Source: Caldicellulosiruptor naganoensis (GTDB lineage: Bacteria; Bacillota; Thermoanaerobacteria; Caldicellulosiruptorales; Caldicellulosiruptoraceae). Taken from it: a DNA stretch of 64,000 bases. Of the stretch, positions 8,103 to 17,181 are shown in pieces (within the stretch, counting starts at the first letter, position 1; the number at the start of each line of letters is the position of its first letter). The notes under the pieces were generated by a model. That model ran no database searches. It was not told where the DNA came from and worked only from the letters and a program-made list of their open reading frames with translations. The stretch lies in NCBI RefSeq assembly GCF_026914285.1, contig NZ_CP113864.1:84582-148581 (forward strand), read 5' to 3'. A program made the translations under genes and the position numbers.

Positions 8103-8574
8103 TTACACAGGATTAAAAGGTAAATATTTCTCCAATCTCTTTTTTAAAGGTTGATATCTAAAAGTAGTTTTTCCAATTATTTCACCGTCAATAAATTTTA
8201 TTTCGACATCATATGTTGCTTCTTCCAGTTGAGAAAAGTTGAGAATGATATGTTCTGCATATTTTATTAAGTAATTATTGTTTTTTCTCCCGGTGGAATA
8301 TTAGCTAAGGAGAAATAACATTTTTCAGAATTCTTTTTTATCTCGATAATTTTTATTTTTTCTATTTTCAATTCTTCTTTTAATCTTTTTGTTTTTTAGT
8401 GGTTGTAGAAATAATTATTTGTTCATTACATGCAACAACAAAAGGTTCATTTTCTTTTAAGAAAGTCGAAATATTAATAAAATCACTGTTTCTCTTGCAT
8501 TCAATGATATTGTTTTCTGTTATGATTTTTATTTCCTGAAATACCTCTAAAGGAAGATAGAGATTCATTAACAT
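8103..8574 (-). pseudogene. Unrecognised protein of ~157 residues with two frameshifts
   Basis: Three overlapping minus-strand frames join into one protein. The N-terminal 60 residues start MLMNLYLPLEVFQEIKI. The middle contains SLANIPPGEK. The C-terminus reads ...FRYQPLKKRLEKYLPFNPV before the stop at 8103. The breaks fall at A-runs (near 8393-8398 and 8283-8289), where single-base slippage or sequencing error is likely. It looks like a small soluble protein; no family recognised. If the shifts are read errors, this is an intact gene. Confidence 0.55.
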
Positions 8575-8800
8575 TTACCTCGCACTTTATAATTATTTTA
8601 AAATATTCTATGTTACTAAATATTTGTCTATCCGATATTAATTTTCATAATTTCTCTATTTAATAACAAGTTTGGTATCTTGAAAAACAATGCCCGCAAT
8701 ACATATTGCAAAATACAAACCAATACATTCCAAAGATAGGATAATAATACCAAAAATATTATTGTCTAAAACATAAAGATGAATAAATTAAATCAAAAAA

Positions 8801-9349
8801 TTATCTAAATTTTAAATTTAATAACTCAAAAAGTATTGTAACAACAACAAAAATTGATAAATATCTATATATACCTTCTACATCAGGAAATGTTATACCT
8901 AAAAAAAGTGCCAATAATGAACCAGATAATATAACAGTTATTGGATAGTTTTTATAATTCTTAAATTTGAGAATATATAAGTAATTAGAACGCAAAAAAG
9001 AATATGTATAAAAAACTTCGAGAGAAATAAAAGCTCCAAAGTCTTTCATGCTTGGTATTATTTTTAAACCTAAAAGACCGATATTTAGTAGCAGAAAAAA
9101 GAAAATAAAAAATAACAAGAAATTCTTTAATAAAATTCGGAGATGTTCTTTGTTAGAATTTTCAACACATTCAGCATCAATTATTGCACTGGCTCCTATT
9201 CCGACTACAATTAATAATTGAATAATTCTGCTTAATGGATCTTCTTTAAAGAAAGAAGAATCTCTAAAGTAGTAAACAACAAAAAGAAGTAATATAGAAG
9301 TAATACATCCAGCCACAATCCAACTATAATAACTTCTTTTATTTTCCAT
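8801..9349 (-). CDS. Small integral membrane protein, unknown
   Basis: A 182-residue hydrophobic protein with about six predicted membrane segments (for example SWIVAGCITSILLLFVVYYF and LLFFIFFFLLLNIGLLGL). The frame is open upstream, but the ATG at 9349 has GGAGGG at 9353-9358 and is the likely start. It overlaps the end of the broken gene upstream by 11 bases, so the two formed one operon. An immunity-like or transport role is possible given the small Gly-rich partner, but that is speculation. Confidence 0.7.
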   Translation of the reverse strand: MENKRSYYSWIVAGCITSILLLFVVYYFRDSSFFKEDPLSRIIQLLIVVGIGASAIIDAECVENSNKEHLRILLKNFLLFFIFFFLLLNIGLLGLKIIPSMKDFGAFISLEVFYTYSFLRSNYLYILKFKNYKNYPITVILSGSLLALFLGITFPDVEGIYRYLSIFVVVTILFELLNLKFR

Positions 9350-9701
9350 ATTCCCTCCAACCCCTAACAAAACCTTCTCCGAATGACCAAATTATTGACC
9401 CCCACCCAACAATTCCAGGTGCTTTAATTATTCCTTTTGCAAAACCACTCACAGCCCCACGCATGCCAGCTTGCCCTATTCCTCGTAAAGTATATCCATT
9501 TTTCATTATAGCACTAAATTCTCTGATTTGTTTATAACCCTTAATACCGCCTTTAATGCCATTTTCTAAACCTGAAGCTATTGCTGTTCTTTATATATCG
9601 TTTATGACTTCTTTGACACCTTCTTTCACACAGTTTAAAACTCTTCCTCAAAACTCTTTCAATTCCTGTATAGGAGTTTTTCTTACAACATATACCTGCA
9701 T
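9339..9701 (-). pseudogene. Gly-rich 120-residue protein with two in-frame stops
   Basis: One continuous frame from an ATG at 9701 (AGAGGAGGGG at 9711-9720) to the TAA at 9339. It is broken only by TGA at codon 18 and TAA at codon 37. The second half is Gly/Ala-rich and amphipathic (IKGGIKGYKQIREF, GMRGAVSGFAKGIIKAPG), reminiscent of bacteriocin or pore-forming peptides, though no family is certain. The first stop reads in the context EF-stop-GR, where Trp (TGG) is a likely ancestor. It is coupled to the membrane protein that follows. Confidence 0.6.
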
Positions 9702-10002
9702 TCTACATAACCCCTCCTCTAAAGTTGTATTTTAGAAATTAAGCTGATATTTTAAATATACCATAAAAAAAAAAGCAACATCAATAATGTCAAAATTTTG
9801 ATAAAATATTTATGCAAGTTATATAATTTGCAAAAAGAGTTCTGAGGGAAAGATTTGCAAACTTAAAGTATTATAAATTGGAGAAGATAATATTAGAAAA
9901 AGAAATTAAAAATATAGAAAAATTTTTGTTAATACTATACACAAAGTGGTATAAATTATATAAACCCTCTTAAAAAATTGCCAAAAGAAAGGAGATGAAT
10001 GG
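9702..10002. other. Intergenic region before the glycosyltransferase
   Basis: About 300 AT-rich bases between divergent genes. The right part holds the promoter listed separately; otherwise nothing coding or structured was seen. Confidence 0.5.
9926..9955 (+). promoter_or_regulatory. Promoter of the glycosyltransferase operon
   Basis: TTGTTA (9926-9931), 18 bases, TATAAA (9950-9955) with GTGG just before it, the extended -10 style common in this window. Confidence 0.45.
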
Positions 10003-11202
10003 TTGCAGATACTGCAGCTTACTTGGGAATATCCACCAAGGATTGTTGGCGGCATCTCAAGGGTTGTAAGAAGCATCTCACAAAGGCTTTCAAAAAAAGA
10101 TACTGTCTATGTAGTTACATTTTCAGATGATTACGAAAGATTTGAAGATTATGGAAATCTAAAGATTGCAAGAGTTCCTCTCTATCCTCTAAATCCACTT
10201 AATTTCATTGACTGGGTTATGCTTATGAACATGGCAATGGCAGAAAAAGCTATAGATTTGGCAAGAAAGTATGGCAAATTTGATATCATTCATACCCATG
10301 ACTGGCTGACAGCTTTTGCAGCAAGAATGGTAAAACACTCTTTAAGAGTCCCTATGGTTTGCACAATCCACGCAACCGAGCATGGAAGAAATGGTGGTAT
10401 TCACAATGACCTTCAAAGGTTTATTCACAACGTTGAGTGGTGGCTGACTTTTGAGGGGTGGAAGGTAATTGTCAACTCAAACTATATGAAAAACGAATGT
10501 GAGCGGATTTTTAACCTCACACCTGACAAATGCGTTGTCATACCCAATGGAATTGACTTTGAAGAGTTTTCAAATGTTGAGTATGACATCGAATTTAGAA
10601 GAAGATTTGCGCTTGACAGTGAAAAAATAATCTTTTTCATCGGAAGGCATGTGTACGAAAAAGGAATTCACGTCCTACTTGACAGCTTTAGGATAGTCCT
10701 TGAGAGGTACTACAATGCAAAACTTATAATTGCTGGAAATGGCCCGATGTATGGTGAGCTTTATTCAAGGGCACATGGCATGGGACTTTCACAAAAAGTC
10801 TTGTTTACAGGTTTTATTTCTGATGAAGAGCGGAAAAAGCTTTTTAAAGTTGCTGACATTGCAGTTTTTCCAAGTTTGTATGAGCCATTTGGCATTGTTG
10901 CGTTAGAAGCAATGGCAGCAGGCTGTGCAACAATTGTTTCTGATGTTGGAGGTTTTGCAGAGATTATAAAGCACGGTGAAAATGGCCTTACCTTTTACTG
11001 TGGAAATCCAAATTCACTGGCAGACATGATTTTGCTTCTGCTAAACGACGATAGCTTGCGAAGGAAAATAGCTACAAAAGGCTTTGAAGACGCAAAAGAG
11101 ATTTTCTCATGGGATAGGATTGTTGAAAGACTAAGAAGTGTATATGCCTCTATAGTTGACCAAAGCAAAAAAATGGAGTGGTTTTGCATGAAGAATATTT
11201 AA
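10003..11202 (+). CDS. GT4-family glycosyltransferase
   Basis: A 399-residue cytoplasmic GT-B glycosyltransferase. It would move a sugar from a nucleotide-sugar donor onto an acceptor. The N-terminal domain starts LTWEYPPRIVGGISR with the Gly-rich acceptor-side loop; the C-terminal domain has the retaining-enzyme signature EPFGIVALEAMAAG (E-x7-E) that holds the donor. Start: TTG at 10003, with AAAGGAG 8 bases upstream; no in-frame ATG is better placed. It is followed 34 bases later by a sugar nucleotidyltransferase that may supply the donor. Resembles the glycogen-synthase-like GT4 group, but the acceptor cannot be read from sequence. Confidence 0.85.
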   Translation: MQILQLTWEYPPRIVGGISRVVRSISQRLSKKDTVYVVTFSDDYERFEDYGNLKIARVPLYPLNPLNFIDWVMLMNMAMAEKAIDLARKYGKFDIIHTHDWLTAFAARMVKHSLRVPMVCTIHATEHGRNGGIHNDLQRFIHNVEWWLTFEGWKVIVNSNYMKNECERIFNLTPDKCVVIPNGIDFEEFSNVEYDIEFRRRFALDSEKIIFFIGRHVYEKGIHVLLDSFRIVLERYYNAKLIIAGNGPMYGELYSRAHGMGLSQKVLFTGFISDEERKKLFKVADIAVFPSLYEPFGIVALEAMAAGCATIVSDVGGFAEIIKHGENGLTFYCGNPNSLADMILLLLNDDSLRRKIATKGFEDAKEIFSWDRIVERLRSVYASIVDQSKKMEWFCMKNI

Positions 11203-11236
11203 GATAGTCGGGAATAGTGGGGGAGGTTAAAAGGTT

Positions 11237-13369
11237 ATGAAAGGTATTATAATGGCAGGAGGTGCGGGGACAAGGCTAAGACCTTTGACAGTTTCCTTGC
11301 CAAAGCCAATGATTCCCTTTTTTGGGAGACCTGTTATGGAGTATGCTGTAAAGCTTTTAAAGCGCCACGGAATTTATGAAATTGGGACAACCCTTCAGTA
11401 TCATCCAGATAAAATAATGAATTACTTTGAAGATGGCAGCAAATTTGGCGTAAAGATGCAACATTTTGTTGAGGACAGGCCTCTTGGCACTGCAGGTTCT
11501 GTCAAAAATGCAAAGTCGTTTTTAGATGAGACTTTTGTTGTCTTGAGCGGGGATGGGATTACAAATGCTGATTTGTCTGCTGCAATCAAGTTTCACAAGG
11601 AAAAAAAGAGCAAGGTCACAATTGTTCTGAAAGAGGTTGAGATACCAATAGAGTATGGTATTGTCTTGACAGATGAAGAGGGGAGAATTCGAAGATTTTT
11701 CGAAAAGCCTTCATGGAGTGAGGTTTTCTCAAACCTTGCAAACACAGGGATATACATTATTGAACCTGAGATTTTGGATTATATAGAAGATGGAAAGCCA
11801 TTTGATTTTAGCAAAGACCTATTTCCAAAACTCTTAAGTGAAAATGTGCCAATGTACGGGTATAAAATGGAAGGGTATTGGTGTGATATTGGTGATATTG
11901 GCAGTTATATAAAAGCACATAAGGATATATTTAAACTTGGTGGAATTTTAGACCTTGATTTGGCAAGCTCACGGATTGGAAATAATTGTAATATCTCTGA
12001 TTCTGTTAAATTTATGGGAAAGGTTTTTGTTGGTTGTGAATGTGAGATTGAAGATGATGTTGAAATAGGTGAATTTACTGTAATTGGTGATGGAGTAAAG
12101 ATAGAAAAAGGAACCAAATTAGAAAGGGCAATTGTATGGAATGGAAGTTATATTGGCAAAAACTGTGAGTTAAAAGGATGTGTTATATGTAACAAGTCAG
12201 TTTTAAAAGACTATGTCAGGGTCAATGAAAAGGCAGTTGTTGGTGAGAAAAATCTTTTAAAAGATTTTGTTGAGGTAAGAGCAGAGGCTAAAATCTGGCC
12301 TGAAAAGGTTGTGGAATCAAATACTGTTATAGATGAGAATATATACTGGGGTACTGAAGTGATAAAGAGTGTATTTTGGATTCGAGGTATTACAGGGGAT
12401 TTCAATTTAGAAATTACACCCCAGTTTGCAATAAAGCTTGGAAATTCTCTTGGTTCTGTGTTTGACAAAAACGCCCGGATACTCATTGGAGATGACTATA
12501 CAGAAAAGAGCAGTGTTATAAGAAAGGCAATTGAGACAGGATGCCAGATAACAGGTGCAAGACTTTACAGAACAAGAGGAGTTATTCTGCCGATATTTAG
12601 ATATATTGTTCAGGACTATTATGATGCAGGTGTTTATGTGCGATCACGAGGCAACAGCATAAGAATTGAGATATTTGACCAAAACGGAATAAATATTGAC
12701 AAGGGCTTAGAAAGAAAGATTGAAAATCTGTTTGTGACGTGTGATTTTAGAACATCATCAACAATTCATTTTGTAAATGAGCTTGTATCATCTCCCTTAG
12801 AGATGTACTTTAACAGGATTGAGACAACTTTTGATGTAAACAAGCTCAGGAATAAAAAAATATGCATTGTTTCAGAGGACAAAGAGATAATTTCACTATT
12901 TGACAAGATTTGCTCACGCTATCACATAAAAGCTACTTTAATTTCTGGTGGGTCAAAACATTGTGTTGAGAACCTGAAAGGATTGTGTTTGCAAAGCGAG
13001 TATGATGCAGGATTTTTGATTGACAGACAAGGCGAGCATTTTATAATGATTATGAGTGATTGTACAGTCTATGGCGAAAAGTTAAAGATGCTCCTTGCAT
13101 GGCTTGAGATGAAAAAATTCAAAAATGACCACATTATCTTGCCAGAATTTTTCAAGTCGTTTATGAGTGATGTTGAAAAGCTTGTAGATTTTCCAATCAA
13201 ATTTACTGGGAATGAGATAAGAGAGTATATGAAAGTGGTTCTTGATACCAAGATTAATTATTTCTTCTACTATGATGCGATCTCTTCAATTCTTTTGATT
13301 TTAGAATGGCTTCTTGATGTTAAAGAAATGATAGATAGAGTAAAGAAATTAGAGGCAGCAGTGATTTGA
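11237..13369 (+). CDS. Sugar-1-phosphate nucleotidyltransferase with degenerate PMM domain
   Basis: A 710-residue fusion. Residues 1-230 form a nucleotidyltransferase with the signature GIIMAGGAGTRLRPLT, LSGDGI and the FEKPS loop, related to mannose-1-phosphate guanylyltransferases. Residues 240-370 are hexapeptide-repeat (left-handed beta-helix) sequence. Residues 375-710 resemble a phosphomannomutase/phosphoglucomutase. The mutase active-site serine loop (TASHNP type) is missing: the matching place reads VRSRGNSIRIEIF. The mutase part is therefore probably structural or regulatory, as in similar fusions of other bacteria. It is likely co-transcribed with the glycosyltransferase before it. 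The nucleotide and sugar used are not certain. Confidence 0.85.
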   Translation: MKGIIMAGGAGTRLRPLTVSLPKPMIPFFGRPVMEYAVKLLKRHGIYEIGTTLQYHPDKIMNYFEDGSKFGVKMQHFVEDRPLGTAGSVKNAKSFLDETFVVLSGDGITNADLSAAIKFHKEKKSKVTIVLKEVEIPIEYGIVLTDEEGRIRRFFEKPSWSEVFSNLANTGIYIIEPEILDYIEDGKPFDFSKDLFPKLLSENVPMYGYKMEGYWCDIGDIGSYIKAHKDIFKLGGILDLDLASSRIGNNCNISDSVKFMGKVFVGCECEIEDDVEIGEFTVIGDGVKIEKGTKLERAIVWNGSYIGKNCELKGCVICNKSVLKDYVRVNEKAVVGEKNLLKDFVEVRAEAKIWPEKVVESNTVIDENIYWGTEVIKSVFWIRGITGDFNLEITPQFAIKLGNSLGSVFDKNARILIGDDYTEKSSVIRKAIETGCQITGARLYRTRGVILPIFRYIVQDYYDAGVYVRSRGNSIRIEIFDQNGINIDKGLERKIENLFVTCDFRTSSTIHFVNELVSSPLEMYFNRIETTFDVNKLRNKKICIVSEDKEIISLFDKICSRYHIKATLISGGSKHCVENLKGLCLQSEYDAGFLIDRQGEHFIMIMSDCTVYGEKLKMLLAWLEMKKFKNDHIILPEFFKSFMSDVEKLVDFPIKFTGNEIREYMKVVLDTKINYFFYYDAISSILLILEWLLDVKEMIDRVKKLEAAVI

Positions 13370-13389
13370 ATTTGATTTAAAATGAAAGG

Positions 13390-13431
13390 CAAAGGGAAGT
13401 TAGTTTCTTTAAAACCTCCCCTTTGTTTTTT
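13390..13431 (+). terminator. Terminator after the nucleotidyltransferase
   Basis: CAAAGGG (13390-13396) pairs with CCCTTTG (13419-13425), followed by TTTTTT. It separates the glycosyltransferase operon from the GH5 gene. Confidence 0.55.
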
Positions 13432-13459
13432 ATGAGTGATAATGAGGAGGTACCGAAAA

Positions 13460-14446
13460 TTGAACAAACTTCCAAGATACAAAGGATTCAACCTACTTGG
13501 GCTTTTTGTTTCCAATAAGAGCTATGGTTTTTTTGAGGACGATTTTAAGTGGATGTCAGACTGGGGATTCAACTTTGCAAGAATACCTATGAACTACAGG
13601 AACTGGTGTGTAGAAGGAAGACCTGAAATCGAAGAGGAAGTTTTGGAGATGATAGACAAAGTAGTTGTCTGGGGTCAAAAGTACGGTATTCATATTTGCT
13701 TGAACATTCACGGTGCGCCCGGATATTGTGTAAATGAGAAAACTAAGGAAGGCTACAATCTGTGGAAAGACAAAGAACCTCTTGAACTATTTGTATCATA
13801 CTGGCAGACATTTGCCAAGAGGTATAAAGGGATATCTTCAAAACATTTGAGTTTTAACCTTATAAATGAACCAAGACAGTATTCAAAAGAGGAGATGACA
13901 AAAGAGGATTTTATAAGAGTCATGACGTATACAATTGAAAAGATAAGAGAGATTGATAAAGAGAGGCTTATTATAATTGACGGTGTTGACTATGGCAATG
14001 AACCTGTTTTTGAGCTCACAAGTTTAGGTGTGGCACAAGCTTGCAGGGCATACATTCCTTTTGAGCTGACACATTACAAGGCAGGGTGGGTTGAAAGAAG
14101 TGACAAATTTTCTGAGCCTTCATGGCCGCTTGTGCGTGACAATGGTGAGGTTATTGACAGGGAATATTTAAGAAGACATTATGAGAAGTGGACAAAACTA
14201 TTTGATTATGGAGTTGGGGTTATCTGCGGTGAAGGGGGAGCTTATAAGTACACATCTCATGATGTTGTTTTAAGATGGCTATCTGATGTTCTGGAAGTTT
14301 TAAAAAAGTTTGGTATTGGCATTGCGCTTTGGAATTTGAGAGGACCATTTGGAATAATTGACTCTGAGAGAAAAGATGTAGAGTATGAAGATTTCTACGG
14401 TCACAAGCTTGACAGAAAACTTCTTGAGCTTTTGATGAGATTTTAG
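13460..14446 (+). CDS. Intracellular GH5-family glycoside hydrolase
   Basis: A 328-residue TIM-barrel hydrolase of family GH5. The acid/base Glu lies in FNLINEP (E137) and the nucleophile Glu in VICGEGG (E258); the early RIPMNYRNW and NIHGAPG strands also fit. There is no signal peptide, unlike secreted cellulases, so it would cut short oligosaccharides inside the cell. I prefer the TTG at 13460, since GAGGAGG lies 9 bases before it; the upstream GTG/ATG codons would overlap the terminator and that ribosome site. It follows a glycosyltransferase and a nucleotidyltransferase gene, suggesting turnover of the same glycan. Exact substrate unknown. Confidence 0.85.
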   Translation: MNKLPRYKGFNLLGLFVSNKSYGFFEDDFKWMSDWGFNFARIPMNYRNWCVEGRPEIEEEVLEMIDKVVVWGQKYGIHICLNIHGAPGYCVNEKTKEGYNLWKDKEPLELFVSYWQTFAKRYKGISSKHLSFNLINEPRQYSKEEMTKEDFIRVMTYTIEKIREIDKERLIIIDGVDYGNEPVFELTSLGVAQACRAYIPFELTHYKAGWVERSDKFSEPSWPLVRDNGEVIDREYLRRHYEKWTKLFDYGVGVICGEGGAYKYTSHDVVLRWLSDVLEVLKKFGIGIALWNLRGPFGIIDSERKDVEYEDFYGHKLDRKLLELLMRF

Positions 14447-14587
14447 CAGAGCCTTGTTTATGAGGCACTTTGTTATAAAAGTCTTGTCCGGTTTTGTGGT
14501 ATTGCACAATGGTAAGATTGATGAATTGGTAATATAATTGATGATATAACACCTGTTTTGCTCAAATAGAAGAAAGGAACATCTACT

Positions 14588-15085
14588 TTGGTGAAACGAA
14601 AAATATACATAAGATGGGCACTTGTCTTTGTGTGGATGGCTGTGATTTTTTACTTTTCATCCCAAGAAGGAGCTATTTCGCATCAAAAGAGCTTTTCAAT
14701 TGCACTTTTTATTGAAAGGATAATTGAAGCCTTAGCAGGAAAAGACATTATAACAGCTGCAAACAGAAAAGGTTTTGAGTTTTTAATAAGAAAGATTGCG
14801 CATGTTACAGAGTACTTTATCTTATGTATGCTGTTTTATGGAGCTTTTTTTGAGACAAACAAAAGTTCAAAAAAATCTGCCATATTAAGTGCTATTTTTT
14901 CGGTCCTTTATGCTATTTCAGACGAGTTTCATCAGATATTTGTCTTTGGCAGAGGTCCAAGCCCTGTTGACGTGGTGATTGACTCAATAGGAATATTTGG
15001 GTATTTGGGGATAAGAAGTATGAAAGATAAATTAAATAAAACTGTGAAGATGAATTGTGATGAAAATAAAGGAGAAGGCTTATAA
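14588..15085 (+). CDS. VanZ-like membrane protein
   Basis: A 165-residue membrane protein of the VanZ family, with about four membrane segments. Family marks include FYFSSQEG after the first span, the KIAHVTEYFIL helix and the DEFHQIFVFGRGPSPVDVVID segment. VanZ itself gives low-level teicoplanin resistance, but most family members have unknown roles. Starts at TTG 14588 or GTG 14591; AAAGGA at 14573-14578 suits the first slightly better. Followed by a strong terminator, so it is expressed alone or with the GH5 gene. Confidence 0.85.
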   Translation: MVKRKIYIRWALVFVWMAVIFYFSSQEGAISHQKSFSIALFIERIIEALAGKDIITAANRKGFEFLIRKIAHVTEYFILCMLFYGAFFETNKSSKKSAILSAIFSVLYAISDEFHQIFVFGRGPSPVDVVIDSIGIFGYLGIRSMKDKLNKTVKMNCDENKGEGL

Positions 15086-15109
15086 AAAGTTGTTATTTAA
15101 AATGCATTA

Positions 15110-15153
15110 CGCCTCTGGTTTGTGGGATATTTCAAATCAGGGGCGATTTTTTT
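15110..15153 (+). terminator. Terminator after the VanZ-like gene
   Basis: CGCCTCTGGTTTG (15110-15122) pairs with CAAATCAGGGGCG (15133-15145), then A and seven T. Confidence 0.85.
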
Positions 15154-15281
15154 ATTACTTTTGGCTGGGTGATAATTTGTATCGAATTTGTTTTTCAAAT
15201 TGTTGGATATGATTTTAAAAAAACCACATTTCTCATTTTAAACGGTCCTTAAAAATACAACGATATGATTTAAAAAATGTA

Positions 15282-15326
15282 TTGACAATATTGCAGTATT
15301 AGTGTATTATTTAATTAACACACTAA
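15282..15326 (+). promoter_or_regulatory. Promoter and operator of the GntR-ABC operon
   Basis: TTGACA (15282-15287), 17 bases, TATTAT (15305-15310) form a near-consensus promoter. Overlapping the -10 box is an inverted repeat TTAGTGT (15299-15305) / ACACTAA (15320-15326), with an inner GTGTATTA...TTAACAC symmetry. This is the usual operator shape for YtrA-type GntR repressors, so the first gene very probably represses its own operon. Confidence 0.75.
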
Positions 15327-15343
15327 CACATGGAGGAATTATA

Positions 15344-15709
15344 TTGCTAAAATTTGACCCTAACATTCCAGTGTACTTACAGATAATGGAGTTTTTAAAA
15401 AAGAAAATTGCCAGTGGAAATTTGCAGCCGGGAGAAAAACTTTCTTCTGTTCGGGAGATGGCGCAGATGTTTGGTGTAAATCCCAATACAATTCAAAGGG
15501 TTCTTCAGGAATTAGAAAGGGAGAATCTTATTTTCACAGAAAGAGGAATTGGAAACTTTGTGACAAAGGATGAGAGAGTAATAGCTAAGATGAGAGAAGA
15601 AATGGCTGCAAAAATGATAGAGGATTTTATTAAGTCAATGAATGATATTGGTTTTTCAGATAAAGAAATTATACAGCTTCTTGAAAAAAAGATTAAGAAA
15701 GAGAGGTAG
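15344..15709 (+). CDS. GntR-family (YtrA-type) repressor
   Basis: A 121-residue transcription regulator. The N-terminal winged helix is typical (PVYLQIMEFLKKKIASG, KLSSVREMAQMFGVNPNTIQ, LIFTERGIGNFV), and the C-terminal ~40 residues form the short dimerisation helix of the YtrA subgroup, not a large ligand domain. Start: TTG at 15344 behind GGAGGAA; the frame is open further upstream but that DNA is the operator. It heads an ABC transporter operon, 8 bases before the next gene. YtrA regulators often respond to cell-wall antibiotics. Confidence 0.92.
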   Translation: MLKFDPNIPVYLQIMEFLKKKIASGNLQPGEKLSSVREMAQMFGVNPNTIQRVLQELERENLIFTERGIGNFVTKDERVIAKMREEMAAKMIEDFIKSMNDIGFSDKEIIQLLEKKIKKER

Positions 15710-15717
15710 AGCTAAAA

Positions 15718-16425
15718 GTGCTTCTTGAAGTTAAAAACGTAACAAAGTGGTATGGTTCAAGAAAGAAAATAGCTTTGGAAAATGTTAGCTTTTCCCTGGA
15801 TAAAGGTAAAATTGTGGGACTGATAGGCGAAAATGGAGCAGGAAAAACCACTCTTTTAAAACTCATTGCTGGGTTTGTTCAGCCAAGCACTGGAGAGATT
15901 TTAATTGAAGGCAAGAAGGTTGGGCTTTTGACAAGAAGGTTTGTTGCTTTTTTACCTGATACAATTATGTTTGAGAAGTGGATGAGAGTAAGTGATGCCA
16001 TTGAGTTTTTTAAAGATTTTTATGATGATTTTGACAACTCAAAAGCATTTAAATTGCTGGAGAAGTTAAAAGTTAATCCCAAGGGGAAGATACATCAGTT
16101 ATCAAGAGGAAATATAGAAAAATTTTCCATTGCAATGCTCTTTTCCAGAGACACAAAACTATATCTTTTAGATGAACCTTTAGCGTATGTTGACCCTGTT
16201 TCAAGAGATTTTGTCTTTGAGATGATATTACAAAATATATCAGAAGAAAAAAGCATCATAATTTCAACTAACATCATATCTGAAATTGAACACATATTTG
16301 ATGAAGTTATATTCTTAAATAATGGAAAAATACTTTATTATGGTTCAACCGAAAGAATAAGAGAAGAAAAGGGGCTTTCAATAAACCAGTTTTTCAAAGA
16401 GGTGCTCAAAGATGAAAATATTTAA
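15718..16425 (+). CDS. ABC transporter ATP-binding protein
   Basis: A 235-residue ATPase that would power export by the permeases next to it. Walker A is GENGAGKTT and Walker B LYLLDEPLAYVDP. The signature motif is unusual: LSRGN in place of LSGGQ, which occurs in YtrB-like ATPases. Starts at GTG 15718 and its end overlaps the next gene by 14 bases, indicating coupled translation. Confidence 0.88.
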   Translation: MLLEVKNVTKWYGSRKKIALENVSFSLDKGKIVGLIGENGAGKTTLLKLIAGFVQPSTGEILIEGKKVGLLTRRFVAFLPDTIMFEKWMRVSDAIEFFKDFYDDFDNSKAFKLLEKLKVNPKGKIHQLSRGNIEKFSIAMLFSRDTKLYLLDEPLAYVDPVSRDFVFEMILQNISEEKSIIISTNIISEIEHIFDEVIFLNNGKILYYGSTERIREEKGLSINQFFKEVLKDENI

Positions 16426-17164
16426 ATTGATAAAATACCAGATGATAGATCAAAAATTTTTTTACATTATATTTTTTATTGTTTTAAACTTAGTTGTATT
16501 TTATTTCTATCGGTATGGGGGAAAACTTACTCTAAATAATAATCCAGATGTTGAAAATTTTCTTGCAGGAGTTTCGTTTTCTTACTTGCTTGCAACACTA
16601 TCATTATTAATACTTCACATAGTTATGTATTATAACCTTTTATCGAAAGGAAAAAAGTATCTAATTTTTGGTTCTCTTTATGCAAGTGCAGCCAATGTCT
16701 ATTTAGCAAGACTGATTAATTTTGTTTTAGACATAATGCTTACAAAAGCTTATCTATTATTGCTTTTGTTTGCAATGAGTATGGTAGATGAAAAACTTTA
16801 CGGCAAATATTGGTGGTGGATTTTATTATTTAACAAGATTATGGATTTTAAAACTAATTGTGGAATTGTTCTGGTAGATTTATCACTTGTTCTTATGCTA
16901 AGTCTTTGGATGCATATTTGTATGATATTTAAGTGTTGGAATAACAGGCATGGTTATAATGCTGTGGATACTGCTGTGGACATAATTGCGCTTCTTTTGT
17001 TTTTGGTACAAGGTTTTGCCGGTGGTGGACCAATTGATATAATTCAAAAGGTTAATCTTTCTACTTTTCTGCTAAATTTTATAGTTATAGCAATTACGCT
17101 AATTGCGATTGTTCTTTTTGCTATGACTTCCATTTCACGCATGAAAACCAAAATGGATTTGTAA
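16412..17164 (+). CDS. ABC transporter membrane protein (first)
   Basis: A 250-residue protein with about six membrane segments and little sequence signature. The ATG at 16412 lies inside the end of the ATPase gene. The neighbourhood (GntR-YtrA regulator, ATPase, second similar permease) identifies it as the membrane half of an exporter. It starts with a short cytoplasmic IFKLIKYQMIDQKFFYI segment typical of ABC-2-type permeases. Confidence 0.75.
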   Translation: MKIFKLIKYQMIDQKFFYIIFFIVLNLVVFYFYRYGGKLTLNNNPDVENFLAGVSFSYLLATLSLLILHIVMYYNLLSKGKKYLIFGSLYASAANVYLARLINFVLDIMLTKAYLLLLLFAMSMVDEKLYGKYWWWILLFNKIMDFKTNCGIVLVDLSLVLMLSLWMHICMIFKCWNNRHGYNAVDTAVDIIALLLFLVQGFAGGGPIDIIQKVNLSTFLLNFIVIAITLIAIVLFAMTSISRMKTKMDL

Positions 17165-17181
17165 AAGAAAGGGTGGTAAAA

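Noticed and set aside
9339..9701. TGA read as tryptophan
   Set aside because: Another in-frame stop in the same gene is TAA, and intact genes here use TGA as a normal stop.
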